A stretch of 64,000 nucleotides of DNA from NCBI RefSeq assembly GCF_028765575.1, contig NZ_JARACO010000004.1, positions 62,001 through 126,000 of the forward strand. The letters run 5' to 3'. The notes beneath the pieces were generated by a model. It worked only from the letters and a program-made list of their open reading frames with translations, was not told where the DNA came from and ran no database searches. The translations under genes were made by a program, and so were the position numbers. The stretch is from Aliivibrio sp. S3MY1. Lineage in GTDB: Bacteria > Pseudomonadota > Gammaproteobacteria > Enterobacterales > Vibrionaceae. Below, piece by piece: positions 17,442 through 27,704 of the stretch; position 1 is the stretch's first letter; every line of letters starts with the position of its first letter.

Positions 17442-18686
17442 ATGTCGCAAGCCCAGCCCCTACTCGTTCGTATGATGAATACAAACATCATAATTCAAAT
17501 ACTTATTGGTATTATTGCAGGTGTTGCACTTGCTATTTTATCCCCAGATATCGCCACTTCTGCGGGATTATTTGGTCAGTTATTTGTTAGCGCACTTAAA
17601 GCCATTGCTCCTATCCTTGTTTTCATTTTAGTTGCCTCTTCTATCGCCAACCAAAAACGAGGACAAGATTCAAACATGAAGCCTGTCATCGTTTTATATT
17701 TAGTGGGTACTTTTTGTGCATCATTAACCGCTGTGGTTATGAGCTTCCTTTTTCCTACAACCCTTACTTTAGTCACAGATGCTGCAACAAACAGCGCTCC
17801 TGAAGGGATTACAGAAGTCCTTCATACTTTACTGTTTAAAATCATTGATAACCCAATCAATGCATTAATGACAGGTAATTTCATTGGTATTTTAGGCTGG
17901 GCTATTGCGTTAGGCCTAGGACTACACTCTGCATCTGATGCTACGAAAAAAGTATTTATCGACCTATCTAACTGTATTTCCGATATCGTAACGGTTGTGA
18001 TCCGTTTCGCTCCAATTGGTATCTTTGGTTTGGTATCAAGCACATTCGCAGAAACCGGTTTTGATGCATTAGCAAGTTACTCCCACCTATTAGCGGTACT
18101 GCTTGGCTCTATGGCGTTTATCGCGCTAATTGTAAATCCATTAATTGTATTTATCATCACCAAACGTAACCCATATCCACTTGTGTTCTTATGTCTACGT
18201 GAGAGTGGTGTAACGGCATTCTTTACACGAAGCTCTGCAGCAAATATTCCTGTAAATATGGCATTATGTGAGCGCTTAAATCTACATAAAGACACTTACT
18301 CTGTATCTATCCCTCTGGGGGCAACAATTAACATGGCCGGTGCTGCGATTACTATTACAGTACTTACCCTTGCTGCCGTTCACACTGTCGGTGTAACCGT
18401 AGATTTACCAACAGCCATTCTTCTTAGTCTAGTTGCTGCAGTATCTGCATGTGGTGCTTCTGGTGTTGCTGGTGGCTCATTACTTCTCATTCCATTAGCA
18501 TGTAGCCTATTTGGTATTCCAAACGAAGTTGCAATGCAAGTCGTTGCTATTGGTTTCATCATTGGTGTAGTTCAAGATTCAGCTGAAACTGCATTAAACA
18601 GCTCAACAGATGTTATCTTTACTACTGCAGCTTGTCGTAAAGCGGATAACCCATACAAACCACTAGTTCAACCATCAAATTCTTAA
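17442..18686 (+). CDS. sstT: Sodium/serine-threonine symporter SstT
   Basis: SstT imports serine and threonine with sodium. The 414-residue protein belongs to the dicarboxylate/amino acid:cation symporter family: several membrane segments, the serine-rich hairpin region ([21 protein letters not shown]) and the conserved [20 protein letters not shown] segment. The C-terminal region [18 protein letters not shown] is typical of SstT. The start at 17442 follows AAAGGAATTTTAT. It is a single-gene unit with its own terminator; the 194 bases shared with cheV hold both promoters. Confidence 0.95.
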   Translation: MSQAQPLLVRMMNTNIIIQILIGIIAGVALAILSPDIATSAGLFGQLFVSALKAIAPILVFILVASSIANQKRGQDSNMKPVIVLYLVGTFCASLTAVVMSFLFPTTLTLVTDAATNSAPEGITEVLHTLLFKIIDNPINALMTGNFIGILGWAIALGLGLHSASDATKKVFIDLSNCISDIVTVVIRFAPIGIFGLVSSTFAETGFDALASYSHLLAVLLGSMAFIALIVNPLIVFIITKRNPYPLVFLCLRESGVTAFFTRSSAANIPVNMALCERLNLHKDTYSVSIPLGATINMAGAAITITVLTLAAVHTVGVTVDLPTAILLSLVAAVSACGASGVAGGSLLLIPLACSLFGIPNEVAMQVVAIGFIIGVVQDSAETALNSSTDVIFTTAACRKADNPYKPLVQPSNS

Positions 18687-18711
18687 TATTGATTTAATCA
18701 TAGCTGAAACT

Positions 18712-18740
18712 AAAATGGCTGCTGAATGAGCGGCCATTTT
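18712..18740. terminator. Terminator between sstT and yoaK-like gene
   Basis: AAAATGGC (18712-18719) pairs with GCCATTTT (18733-18740), with a smaller inner stem GCT/AGC. T-runs on both strands make it suitable for both convergent genes. Confidence 0.75.
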
Positions 18741-18766
18741 TATTTAATAACCTGAAGTAAGAACAG

Positions 18767-19429
18767 CTAATGATCTTTATGTTGATATAGATAAGCTGAA
18801 TAAGAAACCGCTAATAGCGCACATAACGTTGCAGGAATAGCTAATGTATTTATCCCAAGAAGAGGATAGAAATAACCACCAATCATACCACCAAATACAA
18901 AGCCTAATGCGATAAATAGATACAATGCTAAACGACGACGATGAATCGGCTCTCCCTTTAACTTCATGCCTAACATTATCCCAAGATCAGTAAGCACACC
19001 CGTTACATGAGTAGTTCGCACCACTGCGCCGCTGTAAGTAGTAACCAAACCATTTTGTAACCCACAAGCCGCAGAAGCAAAATAATGCCCCCATTGACTT
19101 CCTTCGCCTAAAATAATCATTGCAACAAACAGCAAAACACTTTCAATACACAGTGCAAAATTATATCGTCGCCCTAATTTTAATGCCGTACAGCCTACAA
19201 TTAAGCTGCTTAATGAAGAGCCTAAGATAAAGCTAAAAATGATAAAGAATAAATGCCATGTTGTTTCATTGAACCCAAGCAATTGAATCCCAAGTAACGT
19301 TGCCGTTCCTGAAAGATGAGAGATAGATTGATGCTGAAAACCCAATAGACCTACTGAGTTAGTGATCCCAGCTAAAAGAGCGAGAAAAAAGGTGCCGTAT
19401 TCGACCCATTTAGGTAGTTTTGAAATCAC
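18767..19429 (-). CDS. YoaK-like DUF1275 membrane protein
   Basis: This 220-residue protein has about six hydrophobic segments and the DUF1275 hallmarks: an N-terminal AGITNSVGLLGFQHQSISHL, a central ACGLQNGLVTTYSGAVVRTTH and VTGVLTDLGIMLGMKLKG. The family is found widely in bacterial inner membranes and its function is not known; a transport role has been suggested. It is convergent with sstT and in the same direction as glgCA but separated from glgA by a terminator, so it is not part of that operon. Confidence 0.85.
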   Translation of the reverse strand: MISKLPKWVEYGTFFLALLAGITNSVGLLGFQHQSISHLSGTATLLGIQLLGFNETTWHLFFIIFSFILGSSLSSLIVGCTALKLGRRYNFALCIESVLLFVAMIILGEGSQWGHYFASAACGLQNGLVTTYSGAVVRTTHVTGVLTDLGIMLGMKLKGEPIHRRRLALYLFIALGFVFGGMIGGYFYPLLGINTLAIPATLCALLAVSYSAYLYQHKDH

Positions 19430-19535
19430 GATGCGATACCTAGTCAGTAAAGAGCGTTATTCTATACCCAAGTAACGTCAAGATACAGTTTCAGCAAAAC
19501 TTATCTGACTCTGTACGCTTATCTAAACTCAATAA

Positions 19536-19562
19536 AAAGGAAAGCCGCGATGTCTTTCCTTT
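19536..19562 (-). terminator. Terminator of glgCA operon
   Basis: AAAGGAAAG (19536-19544) pairs with CTTTCCTTT (19554-19562). On the minus strand the stem is followed by TTTTTATTG, 31 bases after the glgA stop codon. Confidence 0.8.
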
Positions 19563-19592
19563 AAATATGTTTAATTAACCGTTTTATTCAAA

Positions 19593-21041
19593 TTACGATA
19601 AATACATTGTCACATATTTTTCAGCCGATTCATCCCAACTAAAATCTTGCGTCATTGCATGTAATTGCACACGCTTAATTTCATTTAGATTTTGGCTGTA
19701 AAGTAATAATGAACGCATTAGTACCAACAGTAATTCTATTGGATCGGGGTTTTTAAAACTAAAGCCTGTCGCATTTTCAGAGTCAGTATCATAATCAATA
19801 ACACTGTCTTTAAGACCACCAACTTCACGTACAATCGGTAATGTGCCATAAGCCATGCTATAAATTTGATTTAATCCACAAGGTTCAAATTCTGAAGGCA
19901 TTAAAAAGAAATCAGCGGCAGCTTCAATCCAATGGGCTAGCTTATTGCTGTAAGCTTCAACAAAGGCAAATTTATCGCTATGAATCGCTGAAATCTCAGC
20001 CAGTTGGTTCGCCAAAAAGGGGTCTCCAGTACCCACAATAACGACTTGAACTTCATTCTTTAAGAACTGCTCCAAAATTGGTAATAGATAATGAATGCCT
20101 TTTTGGTTAGTCAAACGACAAACCATGCCATATACAGCAACGTCTTTTTGAGGAAGATTTACTTCGGCTTGCAAAGCCGCTTTACACGCTTTTTTTCCTC
20201 GAACCATGCTGATACGATTTGCTTTAAACTGTTTAGGTATAAAGCTATCTACTTCAGGATTCCACTCACTGTAATCACAACCATTCAAAATACCAAATAA
20301 ATCCGATTCTCTTGCTTGGAATTCACTTGCCATACCATGAGAGCCAAGCTCTGTCAGCAGCTCTTTGGCATACGTAGGGCTGACTGCATTAATTTTATCC
20401 GCACACAATACCCCTGCTTTAAGCAAACTGACATGACTATGACTGACCGCCGCTTCTGGTACAGAATGTGATTTAAACTCAGAAAGGCATTCAATCTCAT
20501 CATAATGGAAGATACCTTTAAACACCGCATTATGAACAGAAAGCACACTGCGAGTTTGTGCAAAAAATGCGTCATTGCTGTAACGCTTCTTCAGTAAATA
20601 TGGTACTAAACCAGTGTGCCAGTCGTTGGCATGAATGACATCAGGTTTCACATTAAGCTTTGGCAGCATATCAAGTGCGGCCGCACTAAAAAAAGCGAAA
20701 CGCTCACCATTATCAGTATAAGCTTGATTATTTTCAGCGTACATTTCTGCACGATCAAAATACTGAGAACACTCAATACCAAAGACAGAAACACCGTCTA
20801 CTTCTAAGGCTCTTACCTGATAAGGTGTATGTGGCCAGTGTTCTAAATTTGTCTCTAATAAGATCTCTGCATCGTCTCGACCTGAAATACTTTTGTAAGC
20901 TGGCATCGCAATGTTTACTCGATGCCCTAATGCATTAAGGGACTTAGGCAGAGCCTTAGCTACATCAGCCAAGCCCCCACTTTTGATCAATCCTTCGACC
21001 TCAGATGCTACAAATAAAATTGAAAGCGTCTTAGTAACCAA
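19593..21041 (-). CDS. glgA: Glycogen synthase GlgA (GT5)
   Basis: GlgA transfers glucose from ADP-glucose to the growing alpha-1,4 chain. The 482-residue protein has the ADP-glucose loop KSGGLADV at residues 20-27, KPDVIHANDWHTGL, the nucleotide-binding VYGMVCRLTNQKGIHYL and the C-terminal EPCGLNQIYSMAYGTLPIVR with the conserved glutamate. The start is a TTG (21041) six bases after GGAG; it lies inside the last codons of glgC, so the genes overlap by 11 bases and are translationally coupled. A terminator follows. Confidence 0.95.
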   Translation of the reverse strand: MVTKTLSILFVASEVEGLIKSGGLADVAKALPKSLNALGHRVNIAMPAYKSISGRDDAEILLETNLEHWPHTPYQVRALEVDGVSVFGIECSQYFDRAEMYAENNQAYTDNGERFAFFSAAALDMLPKLNVKPDVIHANDWHTGLVPYLLKKRYSNDAFFAQTRSVLSVHNAVFKGIFHYDEIECLSEFKSHSVPEAAVSHSHVSLLKAGVLCADKINAVSPTYAKELLTELGSHGMASEFQARESDLFGILNGCDYSEWNPEVDSFIPKQFKANRISMVRGKKACKAALQAEVNLPQKDVAVYGMVCRLTNQKGIHYLLPILEQFLKNEVQVVIVGTGDPFLANQLAEISAIHSDKFAFVEAYSNKLAHWIEAAADFFLMPSEFEPCGLNQIYSMAYGTLPIVREVGGLKDSVIDYDTDSENATGFSFKNPDPIELLLVLMRSLLLYSQNLNEIKRVQLHAMTQDFSWDESAEKYVTMYLS

Positions 21042-22248
21042 TTCTCTCTCCTTTAGGGATAACTACAATACCCTCATCAGAAACATGGTATTTCTTCTTA
21101 TCTTCCTGAAGATTAACACCAATTTCAGTTCCAGGGGCAATGTCTACACCTTTATCAATGATAACTCGGCGTAAAACGCATCCCTTTCCTATTTTCACAT
21201 CACCTAGAAGAATACTTTCACTAATATCACAAGCAGAGGCAATGTTACTACGGAAACCAAGTACGGATTTCTCTATACGAGAACCACGAACATAACTACC
21301 ACCACACACTAAACTATCTATGATTTGAACACGACCGTTGTCAGAGTCACTGAATGTCGCTGGTGGAAGTGGTGGATAATAGGTATGAAGAGGCCATTTA
21401 CGGTTGTATAGAGAGAATGGAGCATCTTTCTTAAGAAGATCCATATGCGCTTCCCAGTACGACTCAATCGTACCTACATCACGCCAATAAACTTCTTCTT
21501 TTTCACCCGTAATATGATTGGTGCTAAAGTCATAAACATAGACATTACCCTCAGGAAACATCTTTGGTATAATGTCTTTACCAAAGTCATGTGATGAGTC
21601 CGTAAGCTCTGCATCATATCTAAGCTCTTTACATAAGCTTTCAGCTTCAAAAATATAATTACCCATTGATACAAGAGCAATACCTGGATGGCCAGGAATA
21701 CATTTTGGTGTTGCTGGTTTTTCTTCAAAACCAATCATTTTTCCGTGTTCATCGACTTCGATAACCCCAAAACCCGTCGCGTCTTTAGCTGGCATACGAA
21801 GTGCAGACACCGTCAGAGCTGCTTCTTTCTTCTTATGGAAATCGAGCATTTGTCGAATATCCATTTTATAGATATGATCCGAACCAAAGATGCATACATG
21901 TTCAGGCTCTGATGCTTCAATAAAGCTGATGTTTTGATAAATCGCATCGGCGGTACCTTCATACCAACGCTTACCTGTACGCATTTGCGCAGGAATAGGG
22001 TCAATAAAGCGATCCGTAATTCCATTTACATTCCAACCTTTTTTCATATGCTGGAATAATGATTGCGACTTAAACTGAGTTAATACATAAATTCGCATCA
22101 AATCCGCATTAGCAAAATTATTTAATGCAAAGTCAATTAAACGATAACTGCCACCAAACGGTACTGCAGGTTTTGTACGGGACTCTGTTAACGGACGCAG
22201 ACGTGACCCTTCCCCACCAGCCAAAATCATTCCTAATACACCAGCCAT
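21031..22248 (-). CDS. glgC: Glucose-1-phosphate adenylyltransferase GlgC
   Basis: GlgC makes ADP-glucose from ATP and glucose-1-phosphate, the committed and normally allosteric step of glycogen synthesis. The 405-residue protein has the nucleotide loop LAGGEGSRLRPLTESRTKPA near the N-terminus, EGTADAIYQN, the metal site FGSDHIYKMD, the glucose-1-phosphate region VSMGNYIF and FEEKPATP, and a C-terminal left-handed beta-helix with repeated hexapeptides (ILLGDVKIGKGCVLRRVIID). It is the first gene of glgCA with an AGGAG ribosome site. The 301 bases upstream, shared with the divergent ydcF-like gene, are AT-rich and show no site that I can name. Confidence 0.96.
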   Translation of the reverse strand: MAGVLGMILAGGEGSRLRPLTESRTKPAVPFGGSYRLIDFALNNFANADLMRIYVLTQFKSQSLFQHMKKGWNVNGITDRFIDPIPAQMRTGKRWYEGTADAIYQNISFIEASEPEHVCIFGSDHIYKMDIRQMLDFHKKKEAALTVSALRMPAKDATGFGVIEVDEHGKMIGFEEKPATPKCIPGHPGIALVSMGNYIFEAESLCKELRYDAELTDSSHDFGKDIIPKMFPEGNVYVYDFSTNHITGEKEEVYWRDVGTIESYWEAHMDLLKKDAPFSLYNRKWPLHTYYPPLPPATFSDSDNGRVQIIDSLVCGGSYVRGSRIEKSVLGFRSNIASACDISESILLGDVKIGKGCVLRRVIIDKGVDIAPGTEIGVNLQEDKKKYHVSDEGIVVIPKGERIGY

Positions 22249-22549
22249 TTTCTCTCCTTGAGATTATTTTTAATATAATCACTATTAGTTAATAGTGCTT
22301 TTAATCATTATTTGAGATTAACTTAACATATTTAATTTACAAAATTGCGAAAATTTAAGCTTATATCTATTTTCAATATTAATTCATCCTAGAGTGTGCT
22401 TTAGTTCAATCTTTCCAGCCAAAGCAACACAATCAGTTAACATTATATTTACCAAACCATTATATGGATTATCATTCTATAAAATAGACATTGAAAGTTG
22501 TTTAAGGCAGTGCAATTATTTCATAATATCGTTTAGTAGGGATAATTAC

Positions 22550-23197
22550 ATGTCACTTCATTTGTTTCCGCAGCTTCAACTTATTTGGGATTATCATCTT
22601 TTAAATCAACCAATAAAAAAAAGCGATGCTATCTTTGTATTATGCAGCTACGATTTACGTGTTGCCGAACATGCCGCTCAACTTTATCTCGATGGCTATG
22701 CGCCTTTACTTATCTTTTCAGGGGATCAAGGACGTGCTACAAGAGATTTGTTCAATTTAAGCGAAGCTGAAACCTTTGCCAATGTTGCCAAGGATATGGG
22801 CGTCCCCTCTTCTGCCATTATTGTGGAAACCAAAGCAACAAATACGGGCGAAAATATATTCTTTACTCAAGCACTGCTAAAACAAAAAAATATCACTGTG
22901 AGATCACTGCTTTTAGTTCAGAAACCTTATATGGAAAGAAGGCTACTCGCAACGTTCTTAAAAAACTGGAACAATATAGAGTTCTGTATCAGCTCGCCTA
23001 ATATTAGCTTTATCAATTACCCAACTACAGATATTACTTTTGATCATGTGGCTAGTATTATTTTAGGCGAGTTACATCGATTAAAAGTCTATCCATCACT
23101 AGGCTACCAAGAAGCACAAGATATTCCTGAAGAAGTATGGGAAGCGTTTGAAAACCTTACTCAACTTGGCTTTGATGAGTATTTATTACCAGAATAA
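22550..23197 (+). CDS. YdcF-like DUF218 protein
   Basis: The 215-residue protein matches the DUF218 family, which includes E. coli YdcF, SanA and ElyC. Visible marks are DAIFVLCSYDLRVAEHAAQLY, LLIFSGDQGRATRDLF, VETKATNTGENIFF and LLLVQKPYMERRLLATF, then a short C-terminal helical end. YdcF binds S-adenosylmethionine in vitro but its cell role is unknown; other family members act in envelope metabolism. The start at 22550 follows AGGGAT; an open frame goes back to 22394 but without ribosome site. It sits between glgC and glgB and shares a strong terminator with the converging malPQ-glgB operon. Confidence 0.82.
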   Translation: MSLHLFPQLQLIWDYHLLNQPIKKSDAIFVLCSYDLRVAEHAAQLYLDGYAPLLIFSGDQGRATRDLFNLSEAETFANVAKDMGVPSSAIIVETKATNTGENIFFTQALLKQKNITVRSLLLVQKPYMERRLLATFLKNWNNIEFCISSPNISFINYPTTDITFDHVASIILGELHRLKVYPSLGYQEAQDIPEEVWEAFENLTQLGFDEYLLPE

Positions 23198-23204
23198 AAT
23201 ACAT

Positions 23205-23248
23205 AATAAATAGCCCTGAATCACCATCGTCATTCAGGGCTATTTATT
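23205..23248. terminator. Strong bidirectional terminator
   Basis: A 17-bp perfect inverted repeat (23205-23221 with 23232-23248), core AGCCCTGAAT/ATTCAGGGCT, stands between the convergent ydcF-like and glgB genes. Confidence 0.9.
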
Positions 23249-23269
23249 AGTTTACTCTTTTTAAACCGC

Positions 23270-25459
23270 TTACTTTAAACGATAAAATACCGTTGAAAGT
23301 GGCGGTAAAGTGATTGAAATAGATTGAAGTAAGCCTTGAGATTCGATGGCTTCCGTTTTCACTTCACTAACCACATCGTAATTACTGCCGCCATAGAAAT
23401 GCGCATCACTATTAAGTAATAGCTCATACTCACCAGAAACAGGCATACCTAAACGGAAATTTTCTCTTGGTGTTGGCGTAAAATTACTTACCACCAAAAT
23501 ACGCTCACCGTTATCACCTAAACGTTCATGAGCTAATACGCTCATTTCAGCTTCATCTTGTAAGCGCCATTCAAAACCACACGGGCTACAATCATTTTGA
23601 TACAACGCTGGTTGTGAGGTGTACAATTTATTTAAATCACGCACTAATGCTTGCATACCAGAGTGACGCTCAAACTCTGTTAGGTACCATTGCAGTTGAC
23701 TGTCGTGATCCCACTCCGCACTTTGAGCAATTTCAGCGCCCATAAAGTTCAGTTTCTTACCTGGCTGACCATACATATACCCCATGTATGCTCGCATATT
23801 TGCGGTTTTTTGCCATTCATCACCCGGCATTTTATCTAAAATAGATCCTTTTCCATACACGACCTCATCGTGAGAAAGTGATAATACATAGTTTTCACTA
23901 AAAGCGTAAACCATAGGGAAAGTAATCGTGTCGTGATGATAACGACGATGGATTGGGTCTTCTTGAATATAACTTAAACTGTCATGCATCCAGCCCATAT
24001 TCCATTTAAAACCAAAACCTAAACCACCATCAAACGTGGGTGCAGAAACGCCAGGATATGCGGTTGATTCTTCAGCAATAGTCATTGCATTTGGATAATG
24101 AGAGTAAATCTCTTCGTTCATCCATTTCAATAAAGCAATCGCACCATGGTTATGATTTCCGCCATCCCAATTAGGGATCCACTCACCATCTTCACGTGAA
24201 TAATCAAGGTAAAGCATCGACGCAACCGCATCAACACGTAAACCATCTATATGGAAGTGTTCAAACCAATACAGTGCATTTGATACTAAAAATTCACGCA
24301 CATGCTGTTGGTCATAGTTATAAATAAAACTCTGCCAATCATTGTGCCAACCACGACGAGGGTCAGGATCATTAAACAATGATGTACCATCAAAGTTCGC
24401 TAAGCCGTGAGAATCAGATGGGAAGTGTGCAGGAACCCAATCCAATACCACCCCAATACCCGCTTGGTGGCATTGATCAACAAAATATTTGAAATCGTCA
24501 GGCGTACCAAATCGACTCGTAGGTGAGAATAAGCCTATCGGTTGATAACCCCACGAGCCATAGAATGGGTGCTCAGATACAGGCATTAACTCAAGATGGG
24601 TATAACCCATATCAGCCATGTATGGAATTAACTGCTCAGCCAATTCACGATAAGTCAGAAACTCTCCTTGCTCATTTCGCTTCCAAGATCCCGCATGAAG
24701 TTCATAGAAAGAGAGTGCTTCTTTTTGTTTTTGCGTTACAGGGCGTGTTTGCCAGATAGAATCTTGCCATTGATAACTTGCCTGATCATAAACCACCGAA
24801 GCAAAAGAGGGGTACTGTTCATTATGAGCGCCAAACGGGTCCATTTTATGAGGCAGCGCTTCTCCTTTAGGTCCTTTAAGCTCAAACTTATATTTTACCC
24901 CTGTTATATGTTCAGGGATAAACAAAGCCCAAAGCCCATTATCAATACGCTGCATTGGGTGACGACGACCATCCCATTGATTGAAATCACCAATCACACT
25001 CACCGCTGATGCATTCGGAGCAAAAACGACATAACGCACACCCTGCACTGATTCACCACAACGTTCAACCGTCATAATATGTGCACCTAGGTGGTTATAC
25101 ATCTCTTTTGGTGTATGCGCTTGAGCATCATTTGGAGCAATATCATGATATTGATAAGGATCGTCAATTACTTGCTCTATGCCGTTCCAATTAACCACTA
25201 ACTGATAATGTTGATCTGTTAAATCGAGAGGCTCATTGAGAATAAACACCCCCTCTTGAGAAGGTTCAGTGTGTAATACGTAATTTTTTTGGTTTGAAGA
25301 AAGGCGTACACTAACGGAAGTGGCTCCCGGAAGCCAAACACGCAATGCAATGTCAGTAGATTGATATTGTGGACCTAGAAAAGAAAATGGATCTGAAAAT
25401 GCAGCCATTTCGAGCTGCATGTAAATGTCCTTTTCTTTACGTTCAACAAGTAAGTTCAA
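23270..25459 (-). CDS. glgB: 1,4-alpha-glucan branching enzyme GlgB
   Basis: GlgB forms alpha-1,6 branches in glycogen. The 729-residue protein has an N-terminal CBM48-type domain ([21 protein letters not shown]), a second beta domain ([20 protein letters not shown]), and a GH13 barrel with [10 protein letters not shown], nucleophile GLRVDAVAS, acid TIAEES and [13 protein letters not shown]. The open frame starts with a TTG at 25459, eight bases after AGGAG; an alternative ATG at 25420 (after AAGGA) would remove 13 residues. It lies 14 bases after malQ and is the last gene of malP-malQ-glgB, so a synthesis enzyme is expressed with degrading enzymes. Confidence 0.95.
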   Translation of the reverse strand: MNLLVERKEKDIYMQLEMAAFSDPFSFLGPQYQSTDIALRVWLPGATSVSVRLSSNQKNYVLHTEPSQEGVFILNEPLDLTDQHYQLVVNWNGIEQVIDDPYQYHDIAPNDAQAHTPKEMYNHLGAHIMTVERCGESVQGVRYVVFAPNASAVSVIGDFNQWDGRRHPMQRIDNGLWALFIPEHITGVKYKFELKGPKGEALPHKMDPFGAHNEQYPSFASVVYDQASYQWQDSIWQTRPVTQKQKEALSFYELHAGSWKRNEQGEFLTYRELAEQLIPYMADMGYTHLELMPVSEHPFYGSWGYQPIGLFSPTSRFGTPDDFKYFVDQCHQAGIGVVLDWVPAHFPSDSHGLANFDGTSLFNDPDPRRGWHNDWQSFIYNYDQQHVREFLVSNALYWFEHFHIDGLRVDAVASMLYLDYSREDGEWIPNWDGGNHNHGAIALLKWMNEEIYSHYPNAMTIAEESTAYPGVSAPTFDGGLGFGFKWNMGWMHDSLSYIQEDPIHRRYHHDTITFPMVYAFSENYVLSLSHDEVVYGKGSILDKMPGDEWQKTANMRAYMGYMYGQPGKKLNFMGAEIAQSAEWDHDSQLQWYLTEFERHSGMQALVRDLNKLYTSQPALYQNDCSPCGFEWRLQDEAEMSVLAHERLGDNGERILVVSNFTPTPRENFRLGMPVSGEYELLLNSDAHFYGGSNYDVVSEVKTEAIESQGLLQSISITLPPLSTVFYRLK

Positions 25460-25473
25460 CGTAAATACTCCTA

Positions 25474-27654
25474 TTATGTTCGGCTAGCTTGAGCACGGAT
25501 GTCAGTTAAACGCTTAGTTAACTCATTCACTTCTTGACGATTGAAGATCTCATCCAAAGTAATAGATAACTTACGACGCCAGTTTGGATATTCATCAACA
25601 GTTCCCGGTATGTTAACTGGTTTATCCATTTCTAGCCAATCTTCAAGCTGTAAACTGAGAAGCGTGCTCGATCCTGCTGCCAAATGACACTGCAACGCAT
25701 CACTTAAGTGTCTATCCATAGGAACATAAGACGCATCACGACCAATGCCTTCAGGAAGGAAGCCATGAAAATCAACACTGTTTAAAATCTCTTGCTTAGA
25801 TTCCGCTCGTGTTTCAAATAAGGCTTTTAGCTGATCAGCATCTGGGTATAGGCCTATTTCTTCGCCCATTTTTAAATCATCACAATGCCAAAAACCGCGC
25901 AAGGTTGGCATATCATGCGTACACAACGCAGACATTGATTGCTCTTGGTAATGTGTTGGAGAGTAATAACCGCCATCTTCTGCGGTTTCGAAGAAGAACA
26001 CTTTATAAGAGTGAATGCCAGCATCAGCCAGTAAATCAACGATTTCATCAGGAACAGTACCTAAATCTTCACCAATCACAGAACACTCATAACGATGGCT
26101 TTCCAAGGCTAAAATAGACAACATGTCTTCTACTGGATAGTACATGTATGCGCCTTTGGTTGCGTCTTCACCTTTAGGGATCCACCACAAGCGTAATAAT
26201 CCCAATACATGGTCTATACGCAATGCACCGCATGCTTTCATGTTGGCACGAAGTAATTCGATGTACGCTTCATAAGCCGTTGCTTTTAATGCATGTGGAT
26301 TTAATGGTGGTAGCCCCCAATTTTGACCTAGAGGGCCTAAAATATCAGGTGGAGCACCAATACTCGCATCTAAGCATAGGTTTCCGTGATCTGCCCATGT
26401 TTCAGAGCCAGAATCAGCAACCCCCACAGCCAAATCACGATACAGACCTACGTCCATGCCTTTTTTCTCGGCAAACTGCTGAACATCATTGATTTGCGTA
26501 GAGGCTATCCATTGTAGGTACATGTACAAATCAACTTGATCGCGATTATCTTTAATGAATTGCTGCACCTGCTTATTATCAAAATGCTGTAATTCTCTTG
26601 GGAATACAGGCCAGCCCCAAATGCTTTGATCTTTGGTATAGAGTGAATGATGCAGCGCATCAAAGGCCGCTTGATGAAGTAAACTTTCACCGCCCTCTTC
26701 GACAAATGCAAGAAACGCATCAGAGCGAGCGCTGTTTTTATCTAAATGACGTGTTTTAAACTCAGCAAACAACGAAGGAAGGACACTCATTTTTAGCGCA
26801 GAGACTTCAGTATAATTTACCCAATGAGACTGGCGAGCTTCAACTAAACGCTGTTGGAACTCCGCACTGCCAACCAACTCTTGCGCTTGATTACACAATG
26901 CAAATTCTGGTACTGAACACACGTCAATATAAAGAATATTTAACCAACGACGAGAAGATGGGCTATACGGACTCGCTCCTTCAGGGTTAGCAGGAAATAG
27001 TGAGTGAATCGGGTTTAAACCTACAAAGTCACCACCACGGTTTGCAATATCACCGACTAATTGCTTAAGATCACCAAAATCACCGATACCCCAGTTATGC
27101 GCGGTTCTTAACGTGTAAAGCTGAACACTTGGGCCCCACATTTTTTTGCCTTGAGTGATCGCGTCTTGTTTAAAACACGCTTGAGGTGTCACGATCAATG
27201 TCATTACATAAGGTGCTTTACGACGCTTACGAATCACTTCTAATGTGTGGTAACCCCAAGGTAGAGTCGGTAACGAAAATAGTAATACCCCGCCATTTTC
27301 ACGCTCATCTGCTACAATTTGAGATTGCAGATAACCTTCAAGGATCTCGCCATTTTCAGTCGTTACTTTCCAACTGAACTCACTAATGCGAGCACTTTTA
27401 CCTAACTGCATAGAAACTTGGAGTGGCTCGTTATCACGAATAACAGACACAGGAGCTAACACGTCTTGCTTCTGCATTTTTTCAGAAGAACGCTGCAATG
27501 TTTCTTCATTCTTCGTATCATGACCCAAAGAAGCCAGTAAACGAATTAAGGTATCATCACTGACTTTTTCTTCATTGCCCCAAGCACTTACGTAACTATT
27601 TGCTAGCCCAGCCTGCTTTGCGACCTGATGTAGTACATTATTATTATCTTTCAT
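25474..27654 (-). CDS. malQ: 4-alpha-glucanotransferase (amylomaltase) MalQ
   Basis: MalQ moves glucan segments between maltodextrins so that short chains become substrates for MalP. The 726-residue protein has the GH77 marks: [40 protein letters not shown], nucleophile region [17 protein letters not shown], acid region [10 protein letters not shown] and [12 protein letters not shown]. The first 140 residues form the extra N-terminal domain seen in proteobacterial MalQ. It starts 50 bases after malP and is followed closely by glgB. Confidence 0.96.
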   Translation of the reverse strand: MKDNNNVLHQVAKQAGLANSYVSAWGNEEKVSDDTLIRLLASLGHDTKNEETLQRSSEKMQKQDVLAPVSVIRDNEPLQVSMQLGKSARISEFSWKVTTENGEILEGYLQSQIVADERENGGVLLFSLPTLPWGYHTLEVIRKRRKAPYVMTLIVTPQACFKQDAITQGKKMWGPSVQLYTLRTAHNWGIGDFGDLKQLVGDIANRGGDFVGLNPIHSLFPANPEGASPYSPSSRRWLNILYIDVCSVPEFALCNQAQELVGSAEFQQRLVEARQSHWVNYTEVSALKMSVLPSLFAEFKTRHLDKNSARSDAFLAFVEEGGESLLHQAAFDALHHSLYTKDQSIWGWPVFPRELQHFDNKQVQQFIKDNRDQVDLYMYLQWIASTQINDVQQFAEKKGMDVGLYRDLAVGVADSGSETWADHGNLCLDASIGAPPDILGPLGQNWGLPPLNPHALKATAYEAYIELLRANMKACGALRIDHVLGLLRLWWIPKGEDATKGAYMYYPVEDMLSILALESHRYECSVIGEDLGTVPDEIVDLLADAGIHSYKVFFFETAEDGGYYSPTHYQEQSMSALCTHDMPTLRGFWHCDDLKMGEEIGLYPDADQLKALFETRAESKQEILNSVDFHGFLPEGIGRDASYVPMDRHLSDALQCHLAAGSSTLLSLQLEDWLEMDKPVNIPGTVDEYPNWRRKLSITLDEIFNRQEVNELTKRLTDIRAQASRT

Positions 27655-27704
27655 CGCTTATCTCCAAGGGCAGCATAACACTGCCCTCATTATTATATTT
27701 TTAA